In this document: in pieces, positions 22,479 through 34,602 of the stretch
Layout: each line of letters begins with the position of its first letter
Numbering within the stretch: the stretch's first letter is position 1
Notes under the pieces: model-generated
The model's database searches: none
Seen by the model: the letters and a program-made list of their open reading frames with translations, nothing else
What the model was told of the DNA's origin: nothing
DNA from: Brachypodium distachyon
Taxonomy: Eukaryota > Streptophyta > Magnoliopsida > Poales > Poaceae
Direction of reading: 5' to 3'
Length of the DNA: 64,000 bases
Assembly (NCBI RefSeq): GCF_000005505.3
Contig: NC_016134.3
Location: forward strand, 14,614,624 to 14,678,623
Position numbers and translations under genes: made by a program

Positions 22479-23512
22479 GACTTGACTGATCTAGCTAAAA
22501 GATAACAAATCAAGAGCTTGTTCTGTAGTTTGCTTACAGCAACAGGGACTGAATCTAGACAAAACACAAGCAAAACACTCAAGATCAAAGGAGAAGCACA
22601 TACGAGAGAAGGAAGGATTTCACAGAATAATTAAGTAACAACTATATTTTTGTGTTTTTCGGGTTTTTTTTACATCACAAGAAAAATCAAGCAGAGAGCA
22701 AAAGGAACAACTAACTCTGAACAAATAGAGAAAAGTACACTAATTTCTCAACAAAAAAAAAGCTCAATCTGTGACAAGCATACTCATAGGGAAACAGAGG
22801 AAAAGAAACAAGTTTGTCTCTCGTTTTGCAGGTACAGTACAGATCAGCAGCAACAAAGATCAAGAAAGGGAGAAACTAGAACACCATTACAGAGAACTCC
22901 TGCATGCTTGACGGAAGTCGATGGTTCGGCTTGGAGCAGGGACAACAGAGGATGGAGACGAAGGAAGAATTCTTGTTCAGTGCTCCGGTGATCTTGGTGA
23001 CGGTGTCGTAGCTAGGTTAAGCGAGGGTGCAGATCCATCTCCATCTCCATCGTTTTCCTTTCCTCCCTTTTCTTCTTTTCTTTCCTCCCTGTTTTTCTTT
23101 TCCAGCCCCTCTCGATAGAGAAGATAACCCCCCTCTGTACATAAGTGCCCCCTTAAGTCCCGCGATGGTGGCCTGGCTGCTGCATGGCATTGCCATTTTT
23201 TTCATTTTTCTCCTGCGGCTTTTCTCCTTTCTCTCCAAGAAGATCATGAAACTGTCACTTTCTTTCTGCACTTTGATCCCTTAACTTGCTTTTTCTTTTC
23301 CTTTTTGTGCAACTCTCACGTGATAAAGTTTCTTCCTAATAGGGAAGGTTCAAATTGAAGAATTAGATCCCTTTTCGCACCCTAACTGCAAAAGAAAAAC
23401 AACAGCCTATAAAAGTTGTGCAAGAGAGATTTACAAGCTTTTCTTAATAAATTATGGATTAAATGCGCTGATTTCGACAGAGATCTGAACCAAATGCACA
23501 CAACAAAGCCTG
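22479..23512 (-). repeat. right arm of the large palindrome
   Basis: It is an inverted copy of 21313-22338, with scattered substitutions and small indels. At the inner edge (22441-22475) a stretch CAATTTGGACCTTACCTATT is a direct copy of 21460-21494 of the left arm, so the junction is a rearranged one rather than a simple head-to-head duplication. Confidence 0.88.
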
Positions 23513-24061
23513 ATTTTTTTTTATTAACGGGCAGGAAGAGCGCTTGCGGCCCGTCGACGAGAATACAACGATTTTTTACACCTTCGTACAATGTTAGTAG
23601 AGGACTAAGAGGAGTATCAAGTTAGTAGTATATAACCTTGAAACTGCATTTTTGGATCCTGATCTTATCTAGTATTCACTTCAGGTTATCCTGAGAGCCA
23701 CTTGACCGTCCAGCGTTGTTCATTGATCACGGTTAAGCTGGACAGTTAACGGTAATTTATCAGAACAATTACCTAGCGGGAAACTATGAAAAATAGAAAT
23801 TCTGTGTAGATAAGGATGGCCGGTCGACAGACGTTAAAAGGTTAAATAACCGGCAACATGGTGAAAGTATGGACTAGCCTAAACAGTTTTATCTTCATAT
23901 AGATATTCAGTAAGAGCATTCTTTCTTAAAGATTACCTGAGTTATACTGAAGCTTGCTACAAGTACAAGATACCCGTTCGAATAGTTACATGAAATACAA
24001 AGTAAAATTACATTAATGCATCTTAACAAGTACAAGTTTTTTCCCTTTGAAACAGATGTCT
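23513..24061. other. spacer and 3' flank of CYP23 copy A
   Basis: It begins with a T-run after the palindrome and runs to the last exon of the cyclophilin gene. The part from about 23949 (GAAGCTTGCTACAAGTACA) is repeated downstream of copy B at about 28105, marking the end of the duplicated unit. Confidence 0.5.
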
Positions 24062-27000
24062 TCATGCGAAGCATTTTCGTCTCTGCAGAAAAATAGAAGC
24101 AACTTGGATTAGTTGAGCACCAAGGATATTTTTCTGAATTTAGGTTTGTGCAAGAACAATTTTCTTCAATATGTATAGTGGGGTTCTCACCCATCTCTCA
24201 ATCTCTGATGCTGATTCAGAAAGTCTCCTCCTGAGAATAGATTTCTCTGCTTCACAACTATCTACTTCAATATCTGCATAGTTCAAAAAAAAATGTTGAC
24301 ACTGAGCTGTGAACCTTCAGATTTTAAGTGAATAAGTATATGTAACATAAAGTAAGAGACTAACAACCTTGCAACTAAACGTGGCCTATGGACAAAATAC
24401 AAGCTATGCATGCGCATATACTAAGGCAAAAATAGAATTAAAAATAGACGCAACATGGAACATGTCATGAGGATCAAAACATACAGAGTTTGTTGATCTA
24501 AATCTTAATCTAGGATCTAACAGACATATTTAATTAATTATCAGAAGCAATATGGTGAGCCATCTTTACTTGATGAGATAACCTAATTCATTTAAAGCAA
24601 GGCAGAGAAATGCGCTTAGAATTCTGAATGCATGAAATGAGCATGTAATTGTAACGGTGTTGAACGACTTGGTTGCACGCAACTCATGCTTCATACACTT
24701 CACTTGGACACATGGCAGCAGGTGCACGTCAGACACTCAGAACCACAACCTCACATATTATACGAAATTAATGTTTGTTTATTAGACACGAGCCCGAGTT
24801 TTGAATGCCTACCATTTTGCTCACTCACAGGATAGTGTTGCTTCATCAGCAATCACCCCTGGCAGGAAAATGTAGATCTATAGGGGGTCTAGAATTCTAA
24901 TGAATGGCGACGAAGAAGCTTTAAAAAGCCAGCTATTTACTATAGTACGTATAGAAGAAATCACATTTAAATGGTATGGATAAAGACCAGCTGAATAAGT
25001 ATACACTTTCTGAAGATTTTATACAACATCATAAAGATGGTCTCGTCTCAAGGGCATGCGTTGTAGCAGGAAATAAACAATATTGTAAGCATGTGGGTAC
25101 TGGGTACTGTATTACATGAATCTAAAATAACAAAACAGAAAAGTGGCAAGAAACAATAAAATTTCAGTTGTTTTATCTCTTACCATAGTAGTATGTTGAC
25201 AGAATGTCGATACGTTCAATTGGCTGACAATGGCAAACATAAATTTTAGAGCTTCATTTGTCAGGCACACTTGCACAGAAATTCTACCAATACGTGAAAA
25301 GTGCCTAGAGTGTGGTAACTGGTAAAGCTCAAATACACAAGATATGCATAAGCTCTGAATTGATGAACACTGTTACCGAGCAAAATAAGGAAGTAAATGC
25401 TCTACCAGCCACAAACTTGAAATGCATAAGTAGCAAGCCTGTATGGCTGCATTGATGAAATCTGTGACCTAGACAAAATTAGGAAGTGCTCTACCAGGCA
25501 CCAGCCACAAAACTGAATGCGATCAAGTCTAAATAGCATTGTTTTAAAACATCCTTTTACCACAAACTATTACCAGTTGTTAAAGGCAGAACAAAAGTTT
25601 TGCATACACAAAAAGAAAACTATGCAATTGCATAAGACGTACCATTACAAAAATGCCCTCCCTCCGAGTTGGAAGACGCTCGAGTTTTCGCAATGTATTG
25701 TCACCCTTGGTGACTCTCCCAAATACAGCATACTGAAATCCATTGAGCATCATTCCCCAAGTTATACAAGCACATGAAATTGATTACGAATCATTGAAAA
25801 ATAAAGAATTGTTAAATACCTGGCCATCAAGGTGTGGAGCATCACCAAGAAGGATAGAAAAAGAAGAAGATCCACTGTCTGGATCAGAGTGCCTTGTAGA
25901 AGGAAACAATATAGCATCATAAGTTGATAACATATCAATGCAGATGCAAGATGAAGTTCTTTACGGCATTTTCTATAAATATTCTTTGCACAGATATTGC
26001 ATTGCATTTATCTGGATTCACACAGTAAGACAAAAGTAACTATGGAAAATGATACAAAGCAGTGCTTACAGAAAGATGCTACATGCTCGTGTTGTCCAGT
26101 CGAGAACCAGATGAGTTGATGACATGCCAAAACATAACATTGAAAGTACCTTCCCATGGAGAGAATCCCTCTGACATGCTTGACAGTACTAAATTCACCA
26201 ACAATTGATTTCTCTGCTTGTTGTTCCTGCTCCTCATTCATAGGGGCTTTTCTACCACCCACAACAGCAGCAACTTGTGCAACGAAACCCTTGTCAACCT
26301 GCGACCATGAACAATGTGGTATGTCTCTAAAAGTAGACTGTAAGAAACAAAAGCTTTGTGTCACCAAATGTAAAGAAAAGAGTATATTAAACTGAGGCAT
26401 ACCCGGAAGAAGTGATTTGTGTTGTAGCATCCAAGGCGCACAAGTTTGAAAATGTGTTCAGCTGTCTTTGGCGCAACATGAGGAAAAAAGCCGAACTCAA
26501 TGTCACCATGATTTGTCTGCAGGTGCAATTGCATAACAAGTATGTGGTTCAACTGTCTTCGGTGCAAAACTTCAAACAAGTGCTACACCAGATACTTATC
26601 ATGAAATATGTATTGCTGACATTGCTGTACTTCATTCAAGCACCGAGTAATGTAAGGATCCAGGAATCAATAAATACAAGTATAATAATAAGAAGAAAAG
26701 CACAAAGAAAAGGAAGTAGAACTTGGTATTGCAGCATGACAATGCAGATAAACTATTTGCTCCATTTTGTGCCATATATTATCAGTTGTAGAAGTTAGTT
26801 TTTCAATTCTGTATAACCTATGACACGCTGAACCTGCTCGGAACAGAATTCAGAGTCACAGCGTAATGGCCTGGCAAGAATAATTTACAAACTCAGTATT
26901 TTGAAGAGAAATGCAACACTCAAAAAATTCTAGATTCCTCACTCTTGCGCTCTTCCCAGTTCTCAATTTCTATATATTCTGATCACATCGTCCCTACCAA

Positions 27001-27393
27001 GCCAATCCTCCGACAATCTCACAGAGAGCAACAACGTCGAAATTCTCCCATAAATCCTCATTTACGCCTCACGATTTCTAATCCGTGTACAAACCTAGAG
27101 CCATTAACGGCCCATTTCCTCCCCAATACGGTAGGAAAGAAACGCTCCCTTATCACGAATTTCAGGCCAACCAACCAAACAACCAACCGGCCGGGGAGCA
27201 GATCTCACGACCGTAAGAGCAGGAACAGGAAGCAGTGAACGAGATGATGTTGGGGGCAGGGGAGGACCTGGAAGACGACGCGGGCGGATCCGAGGTTGGG
27301 GTCCGAGGCGTAGTAAGTGGAGGCGCCGGCGGCGGAGGCTGCCGCGACGAGGTAGAGCAGAGCGGCGGCGACGTGGCGGAGCAAACCCGCCAT
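24062..27393 (-). CDS. CYP23: CYP23-type secretory cyclophilin (peptidyl-prolyl isomerase), copy A
   Basis: Eight exons on the minus strand: 27268-27393, 26403-26516, 26150-26298, 25820-25892, 25643-25732, 25184-25223, 24191-24273 and 24062-24082, all with GT-AG borders and keeping phase; 696 coding bases, 231 residues. A hydrophobic N-terminus ([18 protein letters not shown]) is a signal peptide. The cyclophilin domain starts at LGSARVVFQ and [25 protein letters not shown] and GFVAQ hold the Arg, Phe and Gln equivalent to CypA R55, F60 and Q63. In [14 protein letters not shown] the CypA Trp121 is His and His126 is Tyr, so cyclosporin binding should be weak. The C-terminus EIERWRRKCFA matches the family. 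It folds proteins in the secretory route (known for family, inferred here). A U6 gene lies about 80 bp upstream on the same strand. Confidence 0.9.
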
Positions 27394-27471
27394 TTGTTAT
27401 TCCTCGTCGATTTTTTTTTTGCTCTAAGGGTCTATCTGCAAAAGAAAAAGGACCGGCGCGAGAAATCTCAA

Positions 27472-27522
27472 AAAAATTTGGACCATTTCTCGATTTGTGC
27501 GTGTCATCCTTGCGCAGGGGCC

Positions 27523-27554
<32 letters not shown>

Positions 27555-27574
27555 TCGGATGTCCCCGAAGGGAC
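27472..27574 (-). ncRNA. U6: U6 spliceosomal snRNA
   Basis: The full plant U6 sequence is read on the minus strand: 5' GTCCCTTCGGGGACATCCG, the ACAGAGA box that pairs with the 5' splice site, the AGC triad, the telestem region and the 3' end GGTCCAAA followed by a T7 run (A-run 27470-27476 on the plus strand) as Pol III terminator. Promoter elements are at canonical distances. It is the catalytic RNA of the spliceosome. It looks functional, unlike the copy at 20214. Confidence 0.96.
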
Positions 27575-27597
27575 GAGATTGAGAGCAGCAGGTCGGG

Positions 27598-27638
27598 TTA
27601 TAAGTGGATCGATATGAGCTTCGCTAAGCGATGTGGTA
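27598..27638 (-). promoter_or_regulatory. U6 promoter: TATA (27598-27604) and USE (27629-27638)
   Basis: Read on the minus strand, TACCACATCG is at -55 to -64 and CTTATAA at -24 to -30 from the U6 start. The plant USE consensus is RTCCCACATCG, so CCACATCG is kept. The spacing between USE and TATA is that of plant Pol III snRNA promoters. Confidence 0.85.
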
Positions 27639-28325
27639 CTAAACATTTCCACCCTGCCCTTCCTTCGCGTAAGCGCTCGCAGGAACCAGTGCCTCGGTGG
27701 GCTTATCTCGCAGCCAGCCCATCTAACGAAGCGAACTGGGCCTTTCTTCGGTGATGTGACGTACCGTTTCCGAACAATAATCAACGGTCCAGAATACACA
27801 CAACCGAACACATGCTCACTTCTCAAAAAAAAAAACATGCTCACTTCTCTCTTTTTTTGCCGATGCCCAGAGTCTCAATTCTCAACCGTCAAGTATTACC
27901 AGAACAATTTCGTTAGATGTAAAAGATCGTCTCAGGAAAATAAAGTATTACAAGAACTAGTACCAGATATGAAGAATTAAAATTTGAAAACCGCTTAATA
28001 AGGTGGTCGATGGAAAAAAGAGGATAGATGACCAGACGACATAGTGAAAGAGACATCCGGTATATTTTTTTTTTCTCAAGACTAATCAAGGCCTGGTTAT
28101 ATTGAAGCTTGCTACAAGTACAGGATCCCCATGGGAACAGTTACATGAAACACAACTAAAATTACAATAAATTCATTTCAACAAGTACAATAATTTTCCT
28201 TTTCAAATGCACATGTACTCTAAACCCCGAGAGCGAGGCATATGAACACTCATTTAAAACATGCCTTGGACTCTTGGTAAGGCGACAAAAAAAATGATGC
28301 TTCTTTCTCATCCTCAATTGCTGGA
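27639..28325. other. spacer between the two CYP23 copies
   Basis: It contains the outer flank of the U6 segment to about 27745, A-rich runs, and from about 28105 the 3' flank of copy B, which resembles the 3' flank of copy A. No gene is seen. Confidence 0.5.
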
Positions 28326-31300
28326 TCATGCAAAGCATTTTCGTCTCTGCGAAACAAGAGAAGCAACTTGAATTAGTTGATCGCCAAGGGTATTTCTCTG
28401 AATTCATGTTTGTGTAAAAATGGCTTTCTTTAACATATCGAGGGAGGTTCTCACCCATCGTTCAATTTCTGATGATGATTCGGAAAGTCTCTTCCTAAGA
28501 ATAGATTTCTCTGCTTCGCAACTATCTACTTCAATATCTGCATAAGTTGAAAAAACGTTGAGACTGAACCTTCATATTTCAGTGAATAAATAAATGTAAT
28601 ATACAGCTAGCCAACACAGGAGACTACATAAATGTACCTTTCAGTTACGAATTATCAATTTAGTTCAGATGTATCGACATAATACTAGAGGCAGAAAGAG
28701 GAAAATCATGCAACATGAAACGCCAATCCTACTATAAGGAGCAAAATCTATTGAGTTTTTCAGCCTAACTACCTAAAGTCTTATTTAGAAAAGATCTAAA
28801 GGGCCTATATAGCAATTACCAAAGTAATCTGGTGATCCAGTCACTGGGAGAGAAGTAATACTCAGGTAGTTAGGATCTGAACAGACGAAACTACACAAGT
28901 CATAGTAAGAGTGCTGGATAGAATGCCAGCAGGGAAGTCATACAGATACTTCAGCTTTAGGTCAGAAACTCAGAATTATACAAACCCACCTATCATATAA
29001 AATTACAGGTTAGTGTTGGTTCACCAGGAATCACTCTAGCAGGAAAATGTAGATGGCTAGGGGTCCCAATTGACATCTACTCCCTCCGTCCCATATTAGG
29101 TGACTCAAATTTGTCAAAATGCGTCTAGATACATGTAATATTTGGTCACTTAATATGGGACAGAGAGGGAGTATTTGACTACTAGAGAAAAACTCAATTT
29201 AGATGATGCTGATAGGACCAACTCAGTATTTAAAGATCATATAGACTCCATGAATAAAATTTATACAGCATCATAAAAATGGTCTCATCTAAAGGGTATG
29301 CAGTGTATCACAAAAATACACAATATTGTCACACCACAATGGGTTGCAAATTTGCATACATACTAGTGTACTTTGCTTCCAGTCAAGATCTTAAGGATAC
29401 AAAAATGAAATAAAAAAGGAGGGATAAATAAGGGCTGTCAGTTCTTACCATAATAGTATGTTGACATTATTTCGATACGCTCAATCGGCTGAAAATGACA
29501 AAAAAGATGGATATTGGCTTTATTTGTCAGGTGCCCTTTTGATGGAATGCCACCATACCACAGTGACAAACTAGTGCAAGATTTCAAATTTTTAAGAAGC
29601 AGCGAGCCTGTATGACTGAATGTCTTAAGTCTGAACTGACGAACACTGTTATTGAGGCAAAAAGAACAAGAGCAACTTTTCTGGCTACCAATTTGAATGC
29701 CAACTAAGCTCAAAAAAAATAAAATTGGAATGCCAACCAAGTACATTAAAAACAATAACCTTGAATGCAAAAAAATTCAAAACAACATTATGTTATTTGA
29801 CTAAAAAAACATTCTACCACCAACCATTACTACCTGTTGTGCAGAAAAATGAATTAATCAAAAAAAAAACTAAGGCAGAATAAAATATCAGCCCACGTGG
29901 AGAAAATTATGCACTTGAAAGACACATACCATTACAAAAATGCCTTCTTTACGGGTTGGTAGGCGCTCTAGTTTTCTTAGTGTATCGTCACCCTTAGTGA
30001 CCCTCCCAAATACAGCATACTGAAATCATTGTTTATCAATCTCCATTCATTTAATTAGCTAATACTGAAAATGAATCTTTGAGAAATTGGTAATACCTGG
30101 CCATCAAGGTGAGGAGCGTCACCAAGAAGGATAGAAAAGGAAGACGAGGCACTGTCTGGGTCAGAATACCTTCCAGATGGAAGAAGTAAATATCATAAAG
30201 TTCATAGCATATCATCATAGACACAAAAAGAACTTCATGATGACGTTTTATACAAGTGTGTTAATAAGGATATATTGCATTCATCTGGATTTGTACAGGA
30301 AGACAAAAGAATCTATGGAGACCTGTATCAAGCAGTGCATACAGAAAGATGCTACATTATTGTGTTGTTTAGACCAGAACCAGATGGTTTGGTAGGACAG
30401 ATCTCTGACAAAACACAACACAGGAAATACCTTCCCATGGAGAGAATTCCCCTGATATGCTTGACAGTACTAAATTCACCAACAATTGATTTCTCTGCCT
30501 GTTGTTCCTGCTCTTTATTCATAGGGGCTTTTCTACCTCCCACAACATCAGCAACTTGTGCAACAAAACCCTTGTCAACCTGTAACCACAAACATGTTAG
30601 TACGCAATCTGATAAAAAGTTTGTGCCTGAAAAAGTAAAAATAAAAACACTACTTAAATTGATTCATACCCGGAAGAAGTGATTTGTGTTATAGCATCCA
30701 AGTCGCACAAGTTTGAAAATGTGCTCAACTGTCTTAGGTGCAACACGAGGAAAGAAGCCAAACTCAATGTCACCATGATTTGTCTGCAGATGCAATTGCA
30801 ACAAACGTATGTGATATCAGTTAGACATGGAAACAGGTGACGAGACAGGAAATCACTGGCGGATCCACAGGGTGCCCAGGGTGGTCCATGGACCACCCTG
30901 GGAATTCGGCCCATATATGACTACACTTTATATCCTGAGCCCAAAGAAAAAAGAAAATCAAGCTGCTGCGACCAGGCCCAGCCCATCTCCTGGTTAGTCT
31001 CGGTCGGCTCCTCGCCTCCTCGTGTGTTAGCATCGCTGCATTGGGCCTAGTCTTATCAATCCATCAGCCGGAGCGTGATCGATCAGCCGGAACACAACAT
31101 GCGGAACAGCGGAAGTCAGGAACTGCCGGCCCTAGCTAGCAATCAGCCGATCAGTACACGTAGCGCAGCCGCAATCTCTCGTGGCCGCAACATAGCAGAG
31201 ACACAGGAGCCAGCGCGTGGGAGCCTGCAGCAGCACAACGGCCGGGGACTTGTTTCACTATTAACGTTTGCTTGTTGCGCGAACTGGAATTCTCTATGCA

Positions 31301-32337
31301 TAACATACAAATGCCACTTTCATACTGAATCGAAGAAATACTTTGAATAGTGTCTGAATTAACAAATTCCAATGCTTCATTGCTTATACTGCTGTTTACT
31401 ATTGGCGAGTAATATTTGGGTAAAAAAATAGCTGGTTATAATATATATTGGGATAAAAAAAATACATTAGACCACCCTGCCTCAAAATCCTGGATCCGCC
31501 GCTGCAGGAAATCATGTAAGTAAATGAGTAATATAAGGGCACATAAGTCCCAAATATAATATAAAATTAACAACTTAATTCTCGCAAAAGGAAATAAAAT
31601 AAAACTAGGTGTGCTACAAAATGATGAAAATGAACTATTAGAGCCAGTCTGTGTGCCACAACAGGTAACCCACCATTTATCAGTTGGAGTACTTACTAGT
31701 CAGTTGTGTCGTGCTGAACCAATGTCATGCAACTCTTTGGAACAGAAATCAGAATATTCTGATGCCATGGGAATAACTGAGAAAATCAGAATTTTGACGA
31801 GAACTATGCCGCGGTGAGAGTCACTAAGGGATCATATCTAAGTTTATAAATCTCGCACTTCTCCAAACTCTAGTTCCAATACAGTTCCGTACACATGATA
31901 CATGCAAACCAATTCCCCATCGTATCTTTCTAGAACAAGAGGAATGGCTCAGAAATTCTCGCTTAGATCCTCTGTGACAAACTCACGATTCATAAATCGA
32001 TTGAGAAATCAAGACGATTTAACCTAATGATTCATGGACCGGTCTCGGCCCCCCCCCCCCCCCCCCCCGCCCCCCACCCCCCCCATCCCCAAACACTGCT
32101 TAAAATAGCTCGCTTAGGGCGAAGTTAAGGCCTGCCATCTGGGAGCAAATCTCGCGACGATAAGAGCAGGAACAGGAAGCAGTGAGCGAGATGATGGGGG
32201 CATGCGAGGACCTGGAAGACGACGCGGGCGGATCCGAGGTTGGGGTCCGAGGCGTAATACGTGGAGGCGGCGGCGACGGAGGCTGCCGCGACGATGTAGA
32301 GGAGAGCGGCGGCGACGTGGCGGAGCAAAGCCGCCAT
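28326..32337 (-). CDS. CYP23: CYP23-type secretory cyclophilin, copy B
   Basis: Tandem duplicate of copy A with the same eight-exon plan and exon sizes: 32212-32337, 30670-30783, 30431-30579, 30097-30169, 29930-30019, 29449-29488, 28455-28537, 28326-28346 (126, 114, 149, 73, 90, 40, 83, 21 bases; 231 residues). All splice borders are GT-AG and no stop interrupts the frame. The signal peptide reads [43 protein letters not shown] and GDAPHLDGQ are present; Trp121 and His126 equivalents are His and Tyr as in copy A. Differences from A are scattered and mostly conservative (for example Ala for Gly at residue 3, IEIMS for IDILS). Intron 1 holds a hAT element and a poly-C tract, and intron 6 holds a Stowaway MITE. 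It has no U6 gene upstream. Confidence 0.9.
29080..29171. mobile_element. Stowaway MITE in CYP23 copy B, intron 6
   Basis: A 92 bp element with ends CTCCCTCCGTCCCATATTA and the complement of TAATATGGGACAGAGAGGGAG, flanked by TA on each side. It is absent from the matching intron of copy A. Confidence 0.9.
30854..31504. mobile_element. hAT element (non-autonomous) in CYP23 copy B, intron 1
   Basis: Terminal inverted repeats are CACTGGCGGATCCA on the left and CAGCGGCGGATCCA read in from the right (12 of 14 match). The 8 bp sequence CAGGAAAT flanks both sides (30846-30853, 31505-31512), the size expected for hAT. Length is 651 bp, with no transposase. Next to the left end is a perfect 28-base palindrome (30875-30902, centre TCCATGGA); GACCACCC blocks recur near the right end. 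Confidence 0.85.
32050..32090. repeat. poly-C tract
   Basis: A run of about 40 bases almost all C on the plus strand (G-run on the transcribed strand) lies in intron 1 of CYP23 copy B. The exact length in an assembly may be unreliable. Confidence 0.9.
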
Positions 32338-32776
32338 TTTTCTTCTCCTCGATTTTTTCGTTTCCTTTTTGTGTGCGCTGGTTTAGCAAATTAGCAGTAG
32401 CAGAGAGTAGCGCAGATGTCAGAATCAGAGTATAACTCCTGGTAACTGCTGCTCCGTATTAATATTCAAAAAAGTGATTAAGAAAACGCTTTTGTTATAT
32501 GCAAGCTGTCTCGTTTTAGTAAGAAATAAGTTGGTTCTTTTAGGCGTTGCATAATGCTTTAAGATTCGAAACGAATGGAAAAAATGAAAGGTAAAATGAG
32601 ATATAGATATTAATAAATGGCTATGGTTCATAAACTTAAATTTAAGTATTTTGCTTAAAAATGAGGCAATTTAGATATAACCAGACACGAAAACTTATAC
32701 TCCAAAATGAGTTAATTCAGGTGATTCTTTTTCTGTGCATGTTATTAGTTTTGTTCTACGATTCTAGTGTCCTCTT
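32338..32776. other. upstream flank of CYP23 copy B
   Basis: Non-coding, AT-rich beyond the first 70 bases, which still resemble copy A upstream sequence (CCTCGATTTTTT). It should contain the promoter of copy B. Confidence 0.4.
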
Positions 32777-33682
32777 TCACCTTTGCTCTCTTTTTGGTCG
32801 ATGCAGATCTGATCGTTTCTCCTCGGTATTTTTAGAGCATCTCAATCGAATGGGATAGGAGAAAGAAGAAGTCGGTTGAACTATTGAATGCGTCACCCAT
32901 ATTCGCACTAATGCCTCACCTACAATCTTATCCATAGTTACTTGAACTTTGCTACTCTTGCACACATATATACCACCATCGATCTCTTGATCTTCTGCTA
33001 GAAATACCACAAACACTCAAGATAATTTTCACATCGAGAAAGCTGCCACATAAGTTTTGGTACCTTGAAAATGTAAGAGGAGAGAGCTCTCGTGGGAGTG
33101 AGAGGTATTAGTAAAAAATTAAGCACGAACACGTGCATGTCAGTGTCCAGACACTTCTCCAAAGTTATCGCAGACGCCGACAACGCGGCTAGAGGAAGAC
33201 ACCTATAAGAAGGAAATGGAGGGACCATCATATCTCCACAACTGAGGTAGGTATCGGTAACAACTGATGTGATGGTGGGTTGATCTTCCAACCATAGAGA
33301 GAAATAACTATTGGTTACGTGGGTTCTTACCACTCGACAATTTGGCCATACCGTACCGATCGAGGGTATGCTAAGCGAATCTCGGAAATTATATCGATCT
33401 TGCCACAAGAATGATCAACCTGAATAACAAGGACTTGAGCTTTTGTCAGCAATAAAAAAACCTGGCAAGAACCAGGATGATACAATTTGATTTATGTTTT
33501 ATGTCTACAATGACAAGTAACTTGGATGTTTTTTTGAAAAGAAAGAAATGACTACGTATCTACATTAGGGTTTTGTTTTCAAGTTTTGTCCACATAGGAG
33601 TCTAAATCTCCAACGGCAACGAAACAAATAACGGCAACAGTTCTTATTATTTGCTTTCAAGTACAATAAAGTATCCTCGATG

Positions 33683-33860
33683 GGTGAACTGAGGTTAGCT
33701 CGGATGGTTTGATTCCTTGTGGGGTAACCAGCTCACACGTTCAAGTACTAGACTTGACACCGGTGCTCACATTTACCTTAACCAATACTTTACTTTCAGT
33801 GGTAGATGACGTACCCATGAACGGTGTGTAAGTGTGTTATGTATTTCAAGAAAAAAAAAA
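33683..33860 (+). mobile_element. tRNA-derived SINE
   Basis: A 178 bp element starts GGTGAACTGAGGTTAGCTCGG, with a box-A-like TTAGCTCGGATGG (about 33694) and a box-B-like GTTCAAGTACTAGAC 40 bases on, and ends in an A10 tail (33851-33860). It is flanked by TATCCTCGATG (33672-33682) and TAGCCTCGATG (33861-33871), an 11 bp target duplication with one change. Internal Pol III promoter plus A tail is the SINE pattern. Confidence 0.8.
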
Positions 33861-34137
33861 TAGCCTCGATGAAATTATATATGCATAGATTGAATGTTTC
33901 TGCATTTACTAAGGCCTCACCTACAATCGGATCCATAACAATTCTCGGCATCCCATCTTCTGTGTAATATATACCACCATCTATATATCTCTCGATCTTC
34001 CTCGAAAAACACAAGTCCCAAAACGTATCCACGTGCTGATGCACTGATTCCTTTTTGAAAAGGGGAAAAGTCACCGTCCTATGCATCAATCGATGCTCAC
34101 AACCGTTTTTATTGCATAGTATTCGGAACTTGTACAA

Positions 34138-34602
34138 ATCGCTGATTAGAAATCATGAGTAGATAAAAAACAATGGAAAAGATCAAACATAACGAGTCTC
34201 TACATCTAATCTAATCTAATCGTCTAGGACACTGCCAGACAAGCCTGCTGAAGATATGCCGAGCGACCATATCCGAAACATCTTAATTTCAAGGGGTACT
34301 TTGATTTTTTTTAATAATCTTCTTGCGAAATTGGCACCCTGAATGATCAAACAAGCATACCAGGATTTAATCAGATAAGTTCTAAAAGGTATCAACTGGC
34401 ATCTAGCCTACGACGAATAGAGACTAGCCGGTCCACTGTCCACAAGCTTTGTACTTGTGTTTTGTCCAAAAAAGAGATCAATCTAATTACTGGCAACATG
34501 AAAAATACCGCAATACCATTCTCTTACTGCTTATTATCAGATCAGATTATAATCTTAAGTAAAAATGTAGACATATTTCTCTGTAAGTACAATATTGGGT
34601 AA
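34138..34602. other. non-coding spacer
   Basis: I see no gene or recognised element. Confidence 0.4.

Larger units (their letters stand above)
20531..23512. mobile_element. degenerate LTR-retrotransposon sequence (Athila/Tat-like LTRs)
   Basis: A block starting TGATAAGTGTGTTATA occurs at 20531 (about 120 bp remain) and at 21284 (more than 1 kb). Just before the second copy is GAGGACAAGCACCAATTCAAGTGTGG, here split as a polypurine-side motif often seen before the 3' LTR in Athila-type gypsy elements. The short stretch between (20650-21283) would be internal sequence, with no coding domains. An inverted copy follows (22479-23512). No protein domains survive, so the family call is tentative. 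Confidence 0.5.

Noticed and set aside
22650..23284. Frames of 84-113 codons in the palindrome arms
   Set aside because: The same frames appear mirrored in the other arm and translate to low-complexity Lys/Arg or Ser/Pro runs; they are LTR leader sequence.
33660..33780. Possible tRNA gene
   Set aside because: Box-A and box-B like motifs are present, but the cloverleaf does not form and the A tail and target duplication show a SINE.
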